Shown here: in pieces, positions 49,164 through 59,100 of the stretch | How the letters are laid out: the number at the start of each line of letters is the position of its first letter | How positions within the stretch are numbered: position 1 is the first letter of the stretch | NCBI GenBank assembly: GCA_032622095.1 | Contig: CP136067.1 | Location: 127,569,030-127,633,029 of the forward strand | Source of the DNA: Siphonodentalium dalli | Lineage: Eukaryota > Mollusca > Scaphopoda > Gadilida > Siphonodentaliidae | DNA: 64,000 nt | Reading direction: 5' to 3' | Program-made: the position numbers and the translations under genes | Notes under the pieces: generated by a model | Database searches by the model: none | Told to the model about the DNA's origin: nothing | Seen by the model: only the letters and a program-made list of their open reading frames with translations

Positions 49164-49730
49164 TTAGTATTGTTGTGTCAAGTCTTGAGAGTTTCCATAG
49201 AAATGTCCTGGTATTACATCAGTCTTGTCCTGTGTATAATTGTGGTATCCACCGGGTTCACATTCAGAACATCTTAAGGCTGCTTCCTGGTTCAAGTGTT
49301 CGTTGTAACAGGGTATGAAGTTTACTGTTTCAGGAATGAGCCCATTGACATTTTCCACATTATCTGTAATTGTTTTCAGCTCTGCTCCATTTAAAGTAAC
49401 ACCTTTCCTGGTTGGTGTTGCTACATCACAATTTTCTGGATAAAAGTACTGTTTGATGTGCACCACTGCATGTTCATGATCCAGGGTCATGAAAACATTA
49501 TGCCCCAAATGAATCCGGTCCATTGGCTCCTTGGAATTTATATGCTGTCCCACTAATTCAAGGTTTTGTGTTAGACAAAGCCAGCGTTGAATTATCAGAC
49601 TAACTCCTTGTTTAGTTGGAATCCTTCCTTCATCCCAAATTCTCAGATCTACATACTTTGTACCCAAAAACTCACTGATTGTGAGATATCTGTTACGACC
49701 CAAGTGTTTTGCGAAAATTTTAGTGTCCAT
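49164..49730 (-). CDS. Double PC4-like ssDNA-binding protein, right arm copy
   Basis: Same 188-residue frame as the left copy, in inverse orientation and equally intact. The only residue change I see is Thr for Ser at position 120, at the edge of the second PC4-like domain. Both copies being open suggests recent palindrome formation, ongoing conversion between arms, or selection. The gene reads towards the spacer, so the two PC4-like genes converge on the ATPase gene. Confidence 0.65.
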   Translation of the reverse strand: MDTKIFAKHLGRNRYLTISEFLGTKYVDLRIWDEGRIPTKQGVSLIIQRWLCLTQNLELVGQHINSKEPMDRIHLGHNVFMTLDHEHAVVHIKQYFYPENCDVATPTRKGVTLNGAELKTITDNVENVNGLIPETVNFIPCYNEHLNQEAALRCSECEPGGYHNYTQDKTDVIPGHFYGNSQDLTQQY

Positions 49731-49874
49731 GTTTATGTAGCAGGTAGTTTCAGAAAGTGCCTCAAAATGACATGATCACATTATTCATAGGAAAACCAGA
49801 TAGCGTTGTGAACGCTATGATGCTCCATATATTATTAGCCAATCAGAATCACTAGAAATACATAATCAATATGT

Positions 49875-50186
49875 ATGAGTTGGCACTGCGTCATTTCTTT
49901 CTCTAACAATAGCTTTTTCAGAATTCCTTCATTGGAACGCTGTCCAGACACGTGTGGTCAGAATAAATTAATAGGCATCCCATTGTTTGAGCTGCGTGGG
50001 TACATCATTGGCACCCGGTACAACCAGGTGTGGCGTTCTCAGACGCTGTTATTGGAACCAATTTCTGAAGTAAATAAGCTTACTACGGTGGACATGTTGA
50101 ACCCTACGTGTAATGTTTTGTGTGATTATAGACAAAAGTTACGTGTACCTTTAAGGTATGTGATCAAAATACGGTCAATTGTATGA
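49875..50186 (+). CDS. Hypothetical 103-residue ORF, divergent from PC4-like gene (right arm)
   Basis: Right-arm counterpart of the left-arm ORF at 43723-43989. The first 88 residues are the same; the end differs. No domain recognised. Low confidence that it is expressed. Confidence 0.25.
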   Translation: MSWHCVISFSNNSFFRIPSLERCPDTCGQNKLIGIPLFELRGYIIGTRYNQVWRSQTLLLEPISEVNKLTTVDMLNPTCNVLCDYRQKLRVPLRYVIKIRSIV

Positions 50187-50568
50187 ACAATTTCTGAAGT
50201 AATGACACATCAATACCTTCATTTCCTACAATGTTGCCTCGTGCATCGAATGTACATGCATATGTAACTTGAAAGCCAATATGTTATAATGTTGTTGTCT
50301 AACACACACGGGGTAATTTTATATGAATGAAAGCATGTAGATTGCAAAAATCTTTGTTAAAACTATGGACGTTTTTGAAAATAAAGAGCGTTTTTTATTT
50401 ATGGATACGATGAATTATGTTTAAATGCTTAATTTTAAATATAAATTTAGTATACGATGGACATTAAGACAAATTTTGAAAATAAAGAGCGTTTTTTATT
50501 TACGGATAGACGGAATTAGGTTTAAATGCTTAATTTTAAATATAAATTTAGTAAACGATGGACATTAA

Positions 50569-51151
50569 AGGGGTACTGTACGCCATTTTCTCTAAATTTC
50601 CGGTGACAACAACGATCTAATATCGATAATATATAGAAACATAAGTAATTTGAGTCGAAGATGTATTCTGTAAACGCTCAGGTTAATAGGCTATCTTAAA
50701 ATTTAATAATTTAAAAGTTAATAATTTGATATAAATTGAATTTATGACTGGAGCCATAAAATGGTGTCAATTAAATTACGAATTTGCGTAATCAAATAAA
50801 GTAAATGAGGGATACTGGCTTGTTAAACCGATCGCACACATGATCGCTTAAAATATTATGATGATACGGGGAGAACACTCAAGCCACTCACTGACTAGCG
50901 ACGATACAATAACTTAAATGATTATATGGGACTAGTATGCCTATAATATAACTTTTATTTGATTCATTTGGTTGAAAACTGTACAAAAATTACTCGACAA
51001 CGACAATTTGTATTTTTGCATTCCGGTAAATTTGTCATCCGTAACACTACTTCGTACTCAACAGACTTTCAAATAATGAAAAAAGTGTTACCTTATTCTC
51101 AGACTCGGAGACTATAGAAACCAACAACAACATTTGGCGTACAGTACCCCT
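50569..51151. mobile_element. 583-bp MITE with TTAA target duplication, right arm
   Basis: Inverse counterpart of 42713-43295 at the mirrored position, with the same TTAA flanks and the same length. Its presence in both arms means it entered before the palindrome formed, or was copied by arm-to-arm conversion. Confidence 0.8.
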
Positions 51152-53094
51152 TTAAGACAAATTTTGAAAATAAAGAGCGTTTTTTATTTACGGATAGACG
51201 GAATTAGGTTTAAATGCTTGATTTTAAATGTAAATTTAGTACAATTCAGACAAATTTGGAAATAAAGAGCGTTTTATTGATAGATACACTGAGTTAGGTT
51301 TAAATGCTTAAGTGATGTGTTCATTTAATGTACGTGACCACGGGTACAATAGTATGCTATATGAACCATTTCTGAAGTAATGACACCTTATTATTATCAC
51401 TAACACTGTGCCAATGCATTATATTATGTATGTCTGTCTCCCATAAATGTACAGGCTAATATGACCTATAAATTGAAGGTAAGTGGCCAGTCTGTTACAA
51501 TGTTGTTGTCGTTTAACATACATTTCGTAAATTTTATATGAATGAAAGCATGTAGATTGCATAAATCTTTGTTAAAACTAGGTACATTCAAACTATTTGA
51601 AAAATAAAGAGATGATTGATGTATACGCGGAATTAGGTTTAAATGCATAAATGACGTGTACCTTTAAGGTATGTGACCAAAATGCGGTGATTTGTATGCT
51701 ATTTGAACCATATCTGAAGTAGTGACACACTAGAAAACCTTAATTTCTACAGAAACATTAATTTTGTTTATCTCTCAGTCTCCACAGATGCAGAAGCCAT
51801 TAGGAGCATGCATTTGAATGACAGACCTATCGTGGCATTAAATGACTTAAACATGTGTTTAATTACGAAGCTTCGAGAAATTGTGTGTAGGATTTACTTT
51901 ATTTGAAATGTTCAAATATCTATTGACAAGGCGTTGATTGATTCCTAATAGTTCGATTACAGATATTAAAGGGGTATTTAGAGAAAAAGCTTAACTAATG
52001 TTAGTGATGATTTAATCAATTGTACCATAACAGTTGACCATTAGGAGGGATACATAATGGGGAGTCAGTATGTATTCAGGGTTCATGCCGCTCGCGGTAT
52101 AACTTTTGTGAGAATTAAATTGCATGGGTTATGCTCTGTAAGCATATGTTGGCTGCTTGGAGTTAGATGTGTATTTAATACCTAGATGGTCTCCCACGTG
52201 CTGAGAACTTTGTAGAATTATTTTAATTTTATTAATTGTTTCAGAGGCAGCTAGAAAGGCATTTTATTTTTCCTAACCAATATGTGCAAATGATACCGGC
52301 CCCTGAATGTTTTTTTATTCAAATTAGTGCAGGCTTAAATGTTTTATCACCTAGTGGTATGCATAATCTCATTAATCTGTTTCACCGCTTTATCCCCGTC
52401 GGTATGGAGAATGTTCCAGAATGGTTACATGTTGTGTTATTAGCTTGAGAGCTCTGTGCCCTGCAGCCACACTAATTTGATGTTATGCTGGAACATTTTT
52501 ATTGTTCTGGAAAATTCTACAACATTCTAGATTGTTTTAATTTGTCGGCTTTTTCATAACGTTTTAGAAAGACAATTTCTTACCCAATATGTGCAAATGA
52601 TATGTGGCCCCCGGAATAATAAGTTTGAATGAATTACACATTAGATCGGCTATTATCTACGGTTACCCCGAATGTGTTTGAACGCTTAAATTACCAGATA
52701 AATTCATGGTGAAAACACACTTAGTGTATCGCGTTCTTAGTGCACATGTGGAATCGTTTAAACCATTATATTCCATGATGCTCTGTTATTGTTAGAAAGC
52801 GTGCCTCGTGGAATGTGTTTTCTACCAGGTACATAACAGTTAATAAATCTGTGAGATCAATAATGTTTTTATTAAAGGTAAAAAAAGTTAAAGAGGCCGA
52901 AGTGTTTTAAGGAGATTTGATAAATAATTTTAAATGCCTATATTCTATGCGTGGTAAATAAATAGATGCTATGATAGCCAATGTGTGTACTGGGTGAAAT
53001 TAACATTGGGACTTTACAGTTATATAATTTTAAAGAGGCCGTAGACAAATATGAATTTTATTACACGAATACATTATGGATTTTACTAGAAAAA

Positions 53095-53190
53095 AATTGT
53101 TCCAGATTGTTCCAGAACAATAAAAATGTTCCAGAACAAAAAAAAATGTTCCAGAATTTTCCAGAACAATAAAAATGTTCCAGAAATTAC
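53095..53190. promoter_or_regulatory. Heat-shock-element-like cluster, right arm
   Basis: Inverse counterpart of the left cluster, including TTCCAGAATTTTCCAGAA (four alternating pentamers, 53152-53175 region). It recurs at about 57855-57950 in the duplicated copy. Confidence 0.45.
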
Positions 53191-53406
53191 GTGGGAAGGA
53201 AGGAGGAGCGATATATAATAATTAATAAGGGGGGCGTTGCCATACTATGGGACCATAGACATATACACATACAAAGCATAGGAAAGGGGGCGTTGCCATA
53301 CTATGGAGCCATAGACCTATAGGAAAAGGGGTCCCATATGGAAATGGGGCTATAGTCACAACCATGCTGCTGTCCCCACGTGTTATATTTGTTGTGCTTC
53401 GCCGAC

Positions 53407-53964
53407 TCATCAACCCACAGAAGGCCTGTGTCGCGACATTAAAACTTACAGAAGATAATATTTGTCGTGTGTGCGACTATTCTTTTTTCGGGAGATGAAC
53501 TCGCTGCATCAACGGGAAAGCTGCATCCGAGAGCAAAAAAATAGGTCGTCATCAAAAATGATGCTTTAGAACTATTTAAAAGCATAAAATTAAGTCATTT
53601 CGTCGGTGTTTGACTTTCAGATGACTTTTTTTTTACGGCAAATAATTTGTCGATTTGCAAACCATGTTACAATAAAGTAAATAAAAAATACACGGACATG
53701 AGTAAAGTTCTATTTATATTTATGGGAGGCCAAGTTGGTACCATACGCAGGCCTATCTATCAGGTCCAGCACATCCTTCAAATTAATCGGAATCGTACCG
53801 AATATATAATTTCGAAGCAATTTTTTCTGTCTCTTTTGAATTTGCAAGCCTCGAAATTCCGCTGTGTTACTATATTTAGAGCATTCGGCAAACCTCGTCG
53901 CGGTCACAGGTCGAGGAGTTCAGCCGCAGAGGTCACAGGTCGAGGAGTTCAGAATGATATTTAG
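53407..53964 (+). pseudogene. Broken zinc-finger ORF in the unpaired right end
   Basis: A frame from about 53407 contains NICRVCDYSFF and then stops at 53495. A second frame (from about 53647) contains LSICKPCYNKV. Two CxxC pairs of this kind together would make one Cys4 zinc-binding module, as found in DNA-binding proteins of several transposons. The intervening stop and frame change suggest decay, or an unrecognised intron (CTTTCAG lies at 53613-53622). This is the only protein-like signal in the non-palindromic right end, so it may be what remains of the element's own DNA-binding protein. An identical remnant is in the duplicated copy (to 58723). Confidence 0.35.
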
Positions 53965-54143
53965 AGGTGACATTATGGGAGTCTCCGCCCATTAACACTT
54001 GTTTATCAACCCATACGGTTTCATTGGACGGAAAATAATTTACGCAATCAATCAGATTACGGAATCCCGAGGACTTGGAAATGAGATAGCGATGTTATCC
54101 GTCAGACCTAATATTCAATGTTGTAATGAATATTTAGGTATGA

Positions 54144-54157
54144 GTTTACTCAGACTG
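54144..54157 (-). repeat. Right terminal inverted repeat
   Basis: GTTTACTCAGACTG, the inverse of the left end with two transitions. Twelve of 14 positions match by direct comparison. Confidence 0.75.
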
Positions 54158-54166
54158 ACTTCCTAT
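54158..54166. repeat. Right 9-bp target-site duplication (ACTTCCTAT)
   Basis: Matches 40320-40328 and directly follows the terminal CAGACTG. A further copy of this boundary exists at 58917-58925 because of the 4.76-kb tandem duplication. Confidence 0.85.
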
Positions 54167-54917
54167 GTAAGTGTCAAATCCCACCGACACGACCGTGGTC
54201 GTGGTTTAGAGAAGCTCAGAGCACCCGTTCTCCAATCTCAAATCACCGCAAAGGCACGGCGTGGGTTAATCGAGTGATTATTTAATGAGCGTTTGTTTTT
54301 GACGCATCTCTATAAAGAGCGTCTGTTTCACATTCAACGTTATTAGCATCTGCATAGTTATACGGGAACGCAAACGTTATCGCTCGAAATTTATTCCCTG
54401 CGAGCACGGATGGCGCGCTTTGTTTTTACAGTATATACCTTTGGTATATACCGAAATCATCCCAGATAATCACGAATATAGCATCAGATTTCTCCCCAGA
54501 TATACCGTTATAAAGCTACTGGAATCTGCCAATCTACTATTAATATGTGTGTATATATGTGGGTACTTCATAGAATCGAAAACGCGTGTAGGAACGGGCA
54601 TCCCCACGGCAATGTCGGCAAATATATATGAGTGTGTCCTTTATAGACTCGAACCGATTGAGCTCAAACTTGCTAAATATTTACTGGGAAATTCCAGGCA
54701 ATGCCGATTGAGCTCAAACTTGCTACCTACGGGAAGTGTCATATATATGTGTGTGTCCTTTATAGACTCGAACCGATTGAGCTCAAACTTGCTAAATACG
54801 GGAAGTGTCATGGACGGGTTCATTGAAAAACCAAATCGAGATCTCGGAAACGGGTGGAGCTATCGTCTTGAAATTTGGTTTTTGAATAGCCCGGACAACG
54901 TCGGGCTCATCGGCTAG
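54158..54917 (+). mobile_element. Right part of interrupted family C/A element
   Basis: Resumes with ACTTCCTATGTAAGTGTCAA, exactly the sequence that follows GAGCTCAA in uninterrupted family C copies. It continues through the family C blocks, then switches at about 54835 to a family A core fragment (GAGATCTCGGAAACGGGTGG) and the family A tail hairpin with CTAG at 54914-54917. The tail type therefore differs from the neighbouring C copies. Confidence 0.8.
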
Positions 54918-55547
54918 TCTATTATATATTTTGGAAGATCTGTCTGTGTGTGTGTCTGTGTGTGTGTTCGCGATGAACTCGAAAACGGTCGAGCCGATTT
55001 CGATGAAACTTGGTATGTGGGGGTATTTTCGGCTGGGGGGGGGGGGGGGGGTGGCATGGGCCTATTAATTTATCCGTGCGACGTGATCTTGACCATGAAA
55101 TCGGGTCATATCAAGGTTAAACGCCCGAATATCACGGGATTTCGATGAAACTTGGTATGTGGGGGGTACCTTCGGCCGGGGAGTGGCATAGGCCTATTAA
55201 TTTGCCCGTGCGACGTGACATTGACCTTGAAATCGGGTCATTTCAAGGTCAAACGCCCGAATATCACGGGATTTCGATGAAACTTGGAATGTTGGGCTAC
55301 TTTCGTATGGGGAGTCTCATAAGCATATTTATTTGCCCGTGCGACATCACCTTGACCTTGAAATCTGGTCAATTCAAGGTCAAATCGCCAATTTTGATGG
55401 GATTTCGATGAAATTTTATACATAGGGTTACTTTTGTTCACTGAGTGTTTTGGACGGGTCAAATCGTGACCCCGACCTGACCTTGACCTTCAAAATGATC
55501 AATTCAAGGTCAAATATGGTAAAACCGGATGGATTTCGAGTTCTAAT
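54918..55547 (+). mobile_element. 3'-truncated family B element with AGGTCA repeats
   Basis: TCTATTATATATTTTGG start after CTAG, GT-rich head, TCGATGAAACTTGGTATGTG. Then ~130-bp repeats of GGGATTTCGATGAAACTTGG, each with TTGACCTTGAAAT and TTCAAGGTCAAA. No tail hairpin is found. A 16-bp G run sits at about 55035-55051. The duplicate is at 59677-60306. Confidence 0.7.
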
Positions 55548-56179
55548 GTGGAACCGCCCCATACAAAGCCTTAAGTTCAATTCATTCTCTCTCACATGGT
55601 GGTAGCCATTTATTTCTCGAGGATGGTTGATCCATTCTCAAATGTTTATTATAGCATACTGACTGCTATACAGTAGCCAGCGACAACACTAGTTCACGAA
55701 TGTGCATAACAATTGTTTGATTCAAGTTAAAATTACACTAAGAAATGCGATTAATAAATCTGAAATTAAAAGGAAAACGAGTCCCATTTAAAGGGACACA
55801 AGGCGCTAGCAATGTGGGTAAATGTGCAAATATATAGAAGTCTGTAAAAACAGCACCACTAAGAAGAACATGGAGAAATAGATCAATTTCGTTCTAATAT
55901 TCATTATTGATATAGTTCTCAAATAACGAATTTTCGCACGTGAAACACATTGTTATGTAAACAAAACTGTTACCGTGATGAACGCCTTGAAGAATAACCT
56001 TGACGATTGCATCACGTTTTCGCCTTGTTCGTCCTACCCAGCTACACAATCTGAGGAAAAATAGATCAAGTTCCCGCGCTATAGAGGCGAACACTTGCCG
56101 TTTAGTATGCGGTTCCAATATTGAATCATTCTCATCTAACATCTGATACTGACTGGACATCGCCAATTTCTCCACACAC
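55548..56179. other. Unassigned stretch at end of duplication copy 1
   Basis: AT-rich. A 95-codon minus-strand frame (55894-56181) is broken by a 4-base insertion in the duplicate copy and has no recognised motif. I see no gene here. The counterpart is 60307-60938. Confidence 0.5.
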
Positions 56180-59100
56180 ACATATTATGTATGTCTGTCT
56201 CCCATAAATGTACAGGCTAATATGACCTATAAATTGAAGGTAAGTGGCCAGTCTGTTACAATGTTGTTGTCGTTTAACATACATTTCGTAAATTTTATAT
56301 GAATGAAAGCATGTAGATTGCATAAATCTTTGTTAAAACTAGGTACATTCAAACTATTTGAAAAATAAAGAGATGATTGATGTATACGCGGAATTAGGTT
56401 TAAATGCATAAATGACGTGTACCTTTAAGGTATGTGACCAAAATGCGGTGATTTGTATGCTATTTGAACCATATCTGAAGTAGTGACACACTAGAAAACC
56501 TTAATTTCTACAGAAACATTAATTTTGTTTATCTCTCAGTCTCCACAGATGCAGAAGCCATTAGGAGCATGCATTTGAATGACAGACCTATCGTGGCATT
56601 AAATGACTTAAACATGTGTTTAATTACGAAGCTTCGAGAAATTGTGTGTAGGATTTACTTTATTTGAAATGTTCAAATATCTATTGACAAGGCGTTGATT
56701 GATTCCTAATAGTTCGATTACAGATATTAAAGGGGTATTTAGAGAAAAAGCTTAACTAATGTTAGTGATGATTTAATCAATTGTACCATAACAGTTGACC
56801 ATTAGGAGGGATACATAATGGGGAGTCAGTATGTATTCAGGGTTCATGCCGCTCGCGGTATAACTTTTGTGAGAATTAAATTGCATGGGTTATGCTCTGT
56901 AAGCATATGTTGGCTGCTTGGAGTTAGATGTGTATTTAATACCTAGATGGTCTCCCACGTGCTGAGAACTTTGTAGATTATTTTAATTTTATTAATTGTT
57001 TCAGAGGCAGCTAGAAAGGCATTTTATTTTTCCTAACCAATATGTGCAAATGATACCGGCCCCTGAATGTTTTTTTATTCAAATTAGTGCAGGCTTAAAT
57101 GTTTTATCACCTAGTGGTATGCATAATCTCATTAATCTGTTTCACCGCTTTATCCCCGTCGGTATGGAGAATGTTCCAGAATGGTTACATGTTGTGTTAT
57201 TAGCTTGAGAGCTCTGTGCCCTGCAGCCACACTAATTTGATGTTATGCTGGAACATTTTTATTGTTCTGGAAAATTCTACAACATTCTAGATTGTTTTAA
57301 TTTGTCGGCTTTTTCATAACCTTTTAGAAAGACAATTTCTTACCCAATATGTGCAAATGATATGTGGCCCCCGGAATAATAAGTTTGAATGAATTACACA
57401 TTAGATCGGCTATTATCTACGGTTACCCCGAATGTGTTTGAACGCTTAAATTACCAGATAAATTCATGGTGAAAACACACTTAGTGTATCGCGTTCTTAG
57501 TGCACATGTGGAATCGTTTAAACCATTATATTCCATGATGCTCTGTTATTGTTAGAAAGCGTGCCTCGTGGAATGTGTTTTCTACCAGGTACATAACAGT
57601 TAATAAATCTGTGAGATCAATAATGTTTTTATTAAAGGTAAAAAAAGTTAAAGAGGCCGAAGTGTTTTAAGGAGATTTGATAAATAATTTTAAATGCCTA
57701 TATTCTATGCGTGGTAAATAAATAGATGCTATGATAGCCAATGTGTGTACTGGGTGAAATTAACATTGGGACTTTACAGTTATATAATTTTAAAGAGGCC
57801 GTAGACAAATATGAATTTTATTACACGAATACATTATGGATTTTACTAGAAAAAAAATGTTCCAGATTGTTCCAGAACAATAAAAATGTTCCAGAACAAA
57901 AAAAAATGTTCCAGAATTTTCCAGAACAATAAAAATGTTCCAGAAATTACGTGGGAAGGAAGGAGGAGCGATATATAATAATTAATAAGGGGGCGTTGCC
58001 ATACTATGGGACCATAGACATATACACATACAAAGCATAGGAAAGGGGGCGTTGCCATACTATGGAGCCATAGACCTATAGGAAAAGGGGTCCCATATGG
58101 AAATGGGGCTATAGTCACAACCATGCTGCTGTCCCCACGTGTTATATTTGTTGTGCTTCGCCGACTCATCAACCCACAGAAGGCCTGTGTCGCGACATTA
58201 AAACTTACAGAAGATAATATTTGTCGTGTGTGCGACTATTCTTTTTTCGGGAGATGAACTCGCTGCATCAACGGGAAAGCTGCATCCGAGAGCAAAAAAT
58301 TAGGTCGTCATCAAAAATGATGCTTTAGAACTATTTAAAAGCATAAAATTAAGTCATTTCCTCGGTGTTTGACTTTCAGATGACTTTTTTTTTACGGCAA
58401 ATAATTTGTCGATTTGCAAACCATGTTACAATAAAGTAAATAAAAAATACACGGACATGAGTAAAGTTCTATTTATATTTATGGGAGGCCAAGTTGGTAC
58501 CATACGCAGGCCTATCTATCAGGTCCAGCACATCCTTCAAATTAATCGGAATCGTACCGAATATATAATTTCGAAGCAATTTTTTCTGTCTCTTTTGAAT
58601 TTGCAAGCCTCGAAATTCCGCTGTGTTACTATATTTAGAGCATTCGGCAAACCTCGTCGCGGTCACAGGTCGAGGAGTTCAGCCGCAGAGGTCACAGGTC
58701 GAGGAGTTCAGAATGATATTTAGAGGTGACATTATGGGAGTCTCCGCCCATTAACACTTGTTTATCAACCCATACGGTTTCATTGGACGGAAAATAATTT
58801 ACGCAATCAATCAGATTACGGAATCCCGAGGACTTGGAAATGAGATAGCGATGTTATCCGTCAGACCTAATATTCAATGTTGTAATGAATATTTAGGTAT
58901 GAGTTTACTCAGACTGACTTCCTATGTAAGTGTCAAATCCCACCGACACGACCGTGGTCGTGGTTTAGAGAAGCTCAGAGCACCCGTTCTCCAATCTCAA
59001 ATCACCGCAAAGGCACGGCGTGGGTTAATCGAGTGATTATTTAATGAGCGTTTGTTTTTGACGCATCTCTATAAAGAGCGTCTGTTTCACATTCAACGTT

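Larger units (their letters stand above)
47895..53372 (-). repeat. Right arm of the giant palindrome
   Basis: Inverse copy of 40469-45985. The inner boundary is at GTAGTGACGTCA and the outer boundary at CATGCTGCTG, after which the two sides lose similarity. The outer 2 kb (from about 51421) is repeated again at 56180 by the tandem duplication. Confidence 0.9.
40329..54157. mobile_element. 13.8-kb palindromic virus-like transposon
   Basis: Termini are CAGTCTGGGTGAAC (40329-40342) and its inverse (54144-54157, two mismatches), flanked by the 9-bp direct repeat ACTTCCTAT. Inside are two nearly identical inverted arms (40469-45985 and 47895-53372) around a 1.9-kb spacer with one ATPase gene. Each arm has a PC4-like gene and a TTAA-flanked MITE. 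The outer parts are unequal: ~140 bp on the left and ~785 bp on the right, the latter with a broken zinc-finger ORF. No transposase, integrase, polymerase or capsid gene was recognised. A 9-bp duplication is known for Mutator-like elements among others; Polintons use 6 bp, hAT 8 bp. Superfamily is unresolved. Boundaries are well supported by the interrupted host element. Confidence 0.85.
51421..56179 (+). repeat. 4.76-kb tandem duplication, copy 1
   Basis: Contains the outer 2 kb of the right arm, the right end with TIR and target duplication, the interrupted Helitron-like element, a family B fragment and about 600 bp of other sequence. Features recur at a constant offset of 4759-4760 bp (53647 to 58406, 54420 to 59179). 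Confidence 0.85.

Noticed and set aside
53222-53413. Minus-strand ORFs around the repeated GGGGGCGTTGCCATACTATGG motif (also 40455-40808 and 57846-58172)
   Set aside because: They arise from a duplicated non-coding motif near the arm ends. Frames differ between arm copies and break with one-base changes.
40329-54157. Canonical Polinton/Maverick or hAT element
   Set aside because: Polintons have 6-bp target duplications, AG termini and integrase plus protein-primed polymerase genes. hAT gives 8 bp, and an 8-bp reading here would make the termini asymmetrical. Only the ATPase resembles Polintons.
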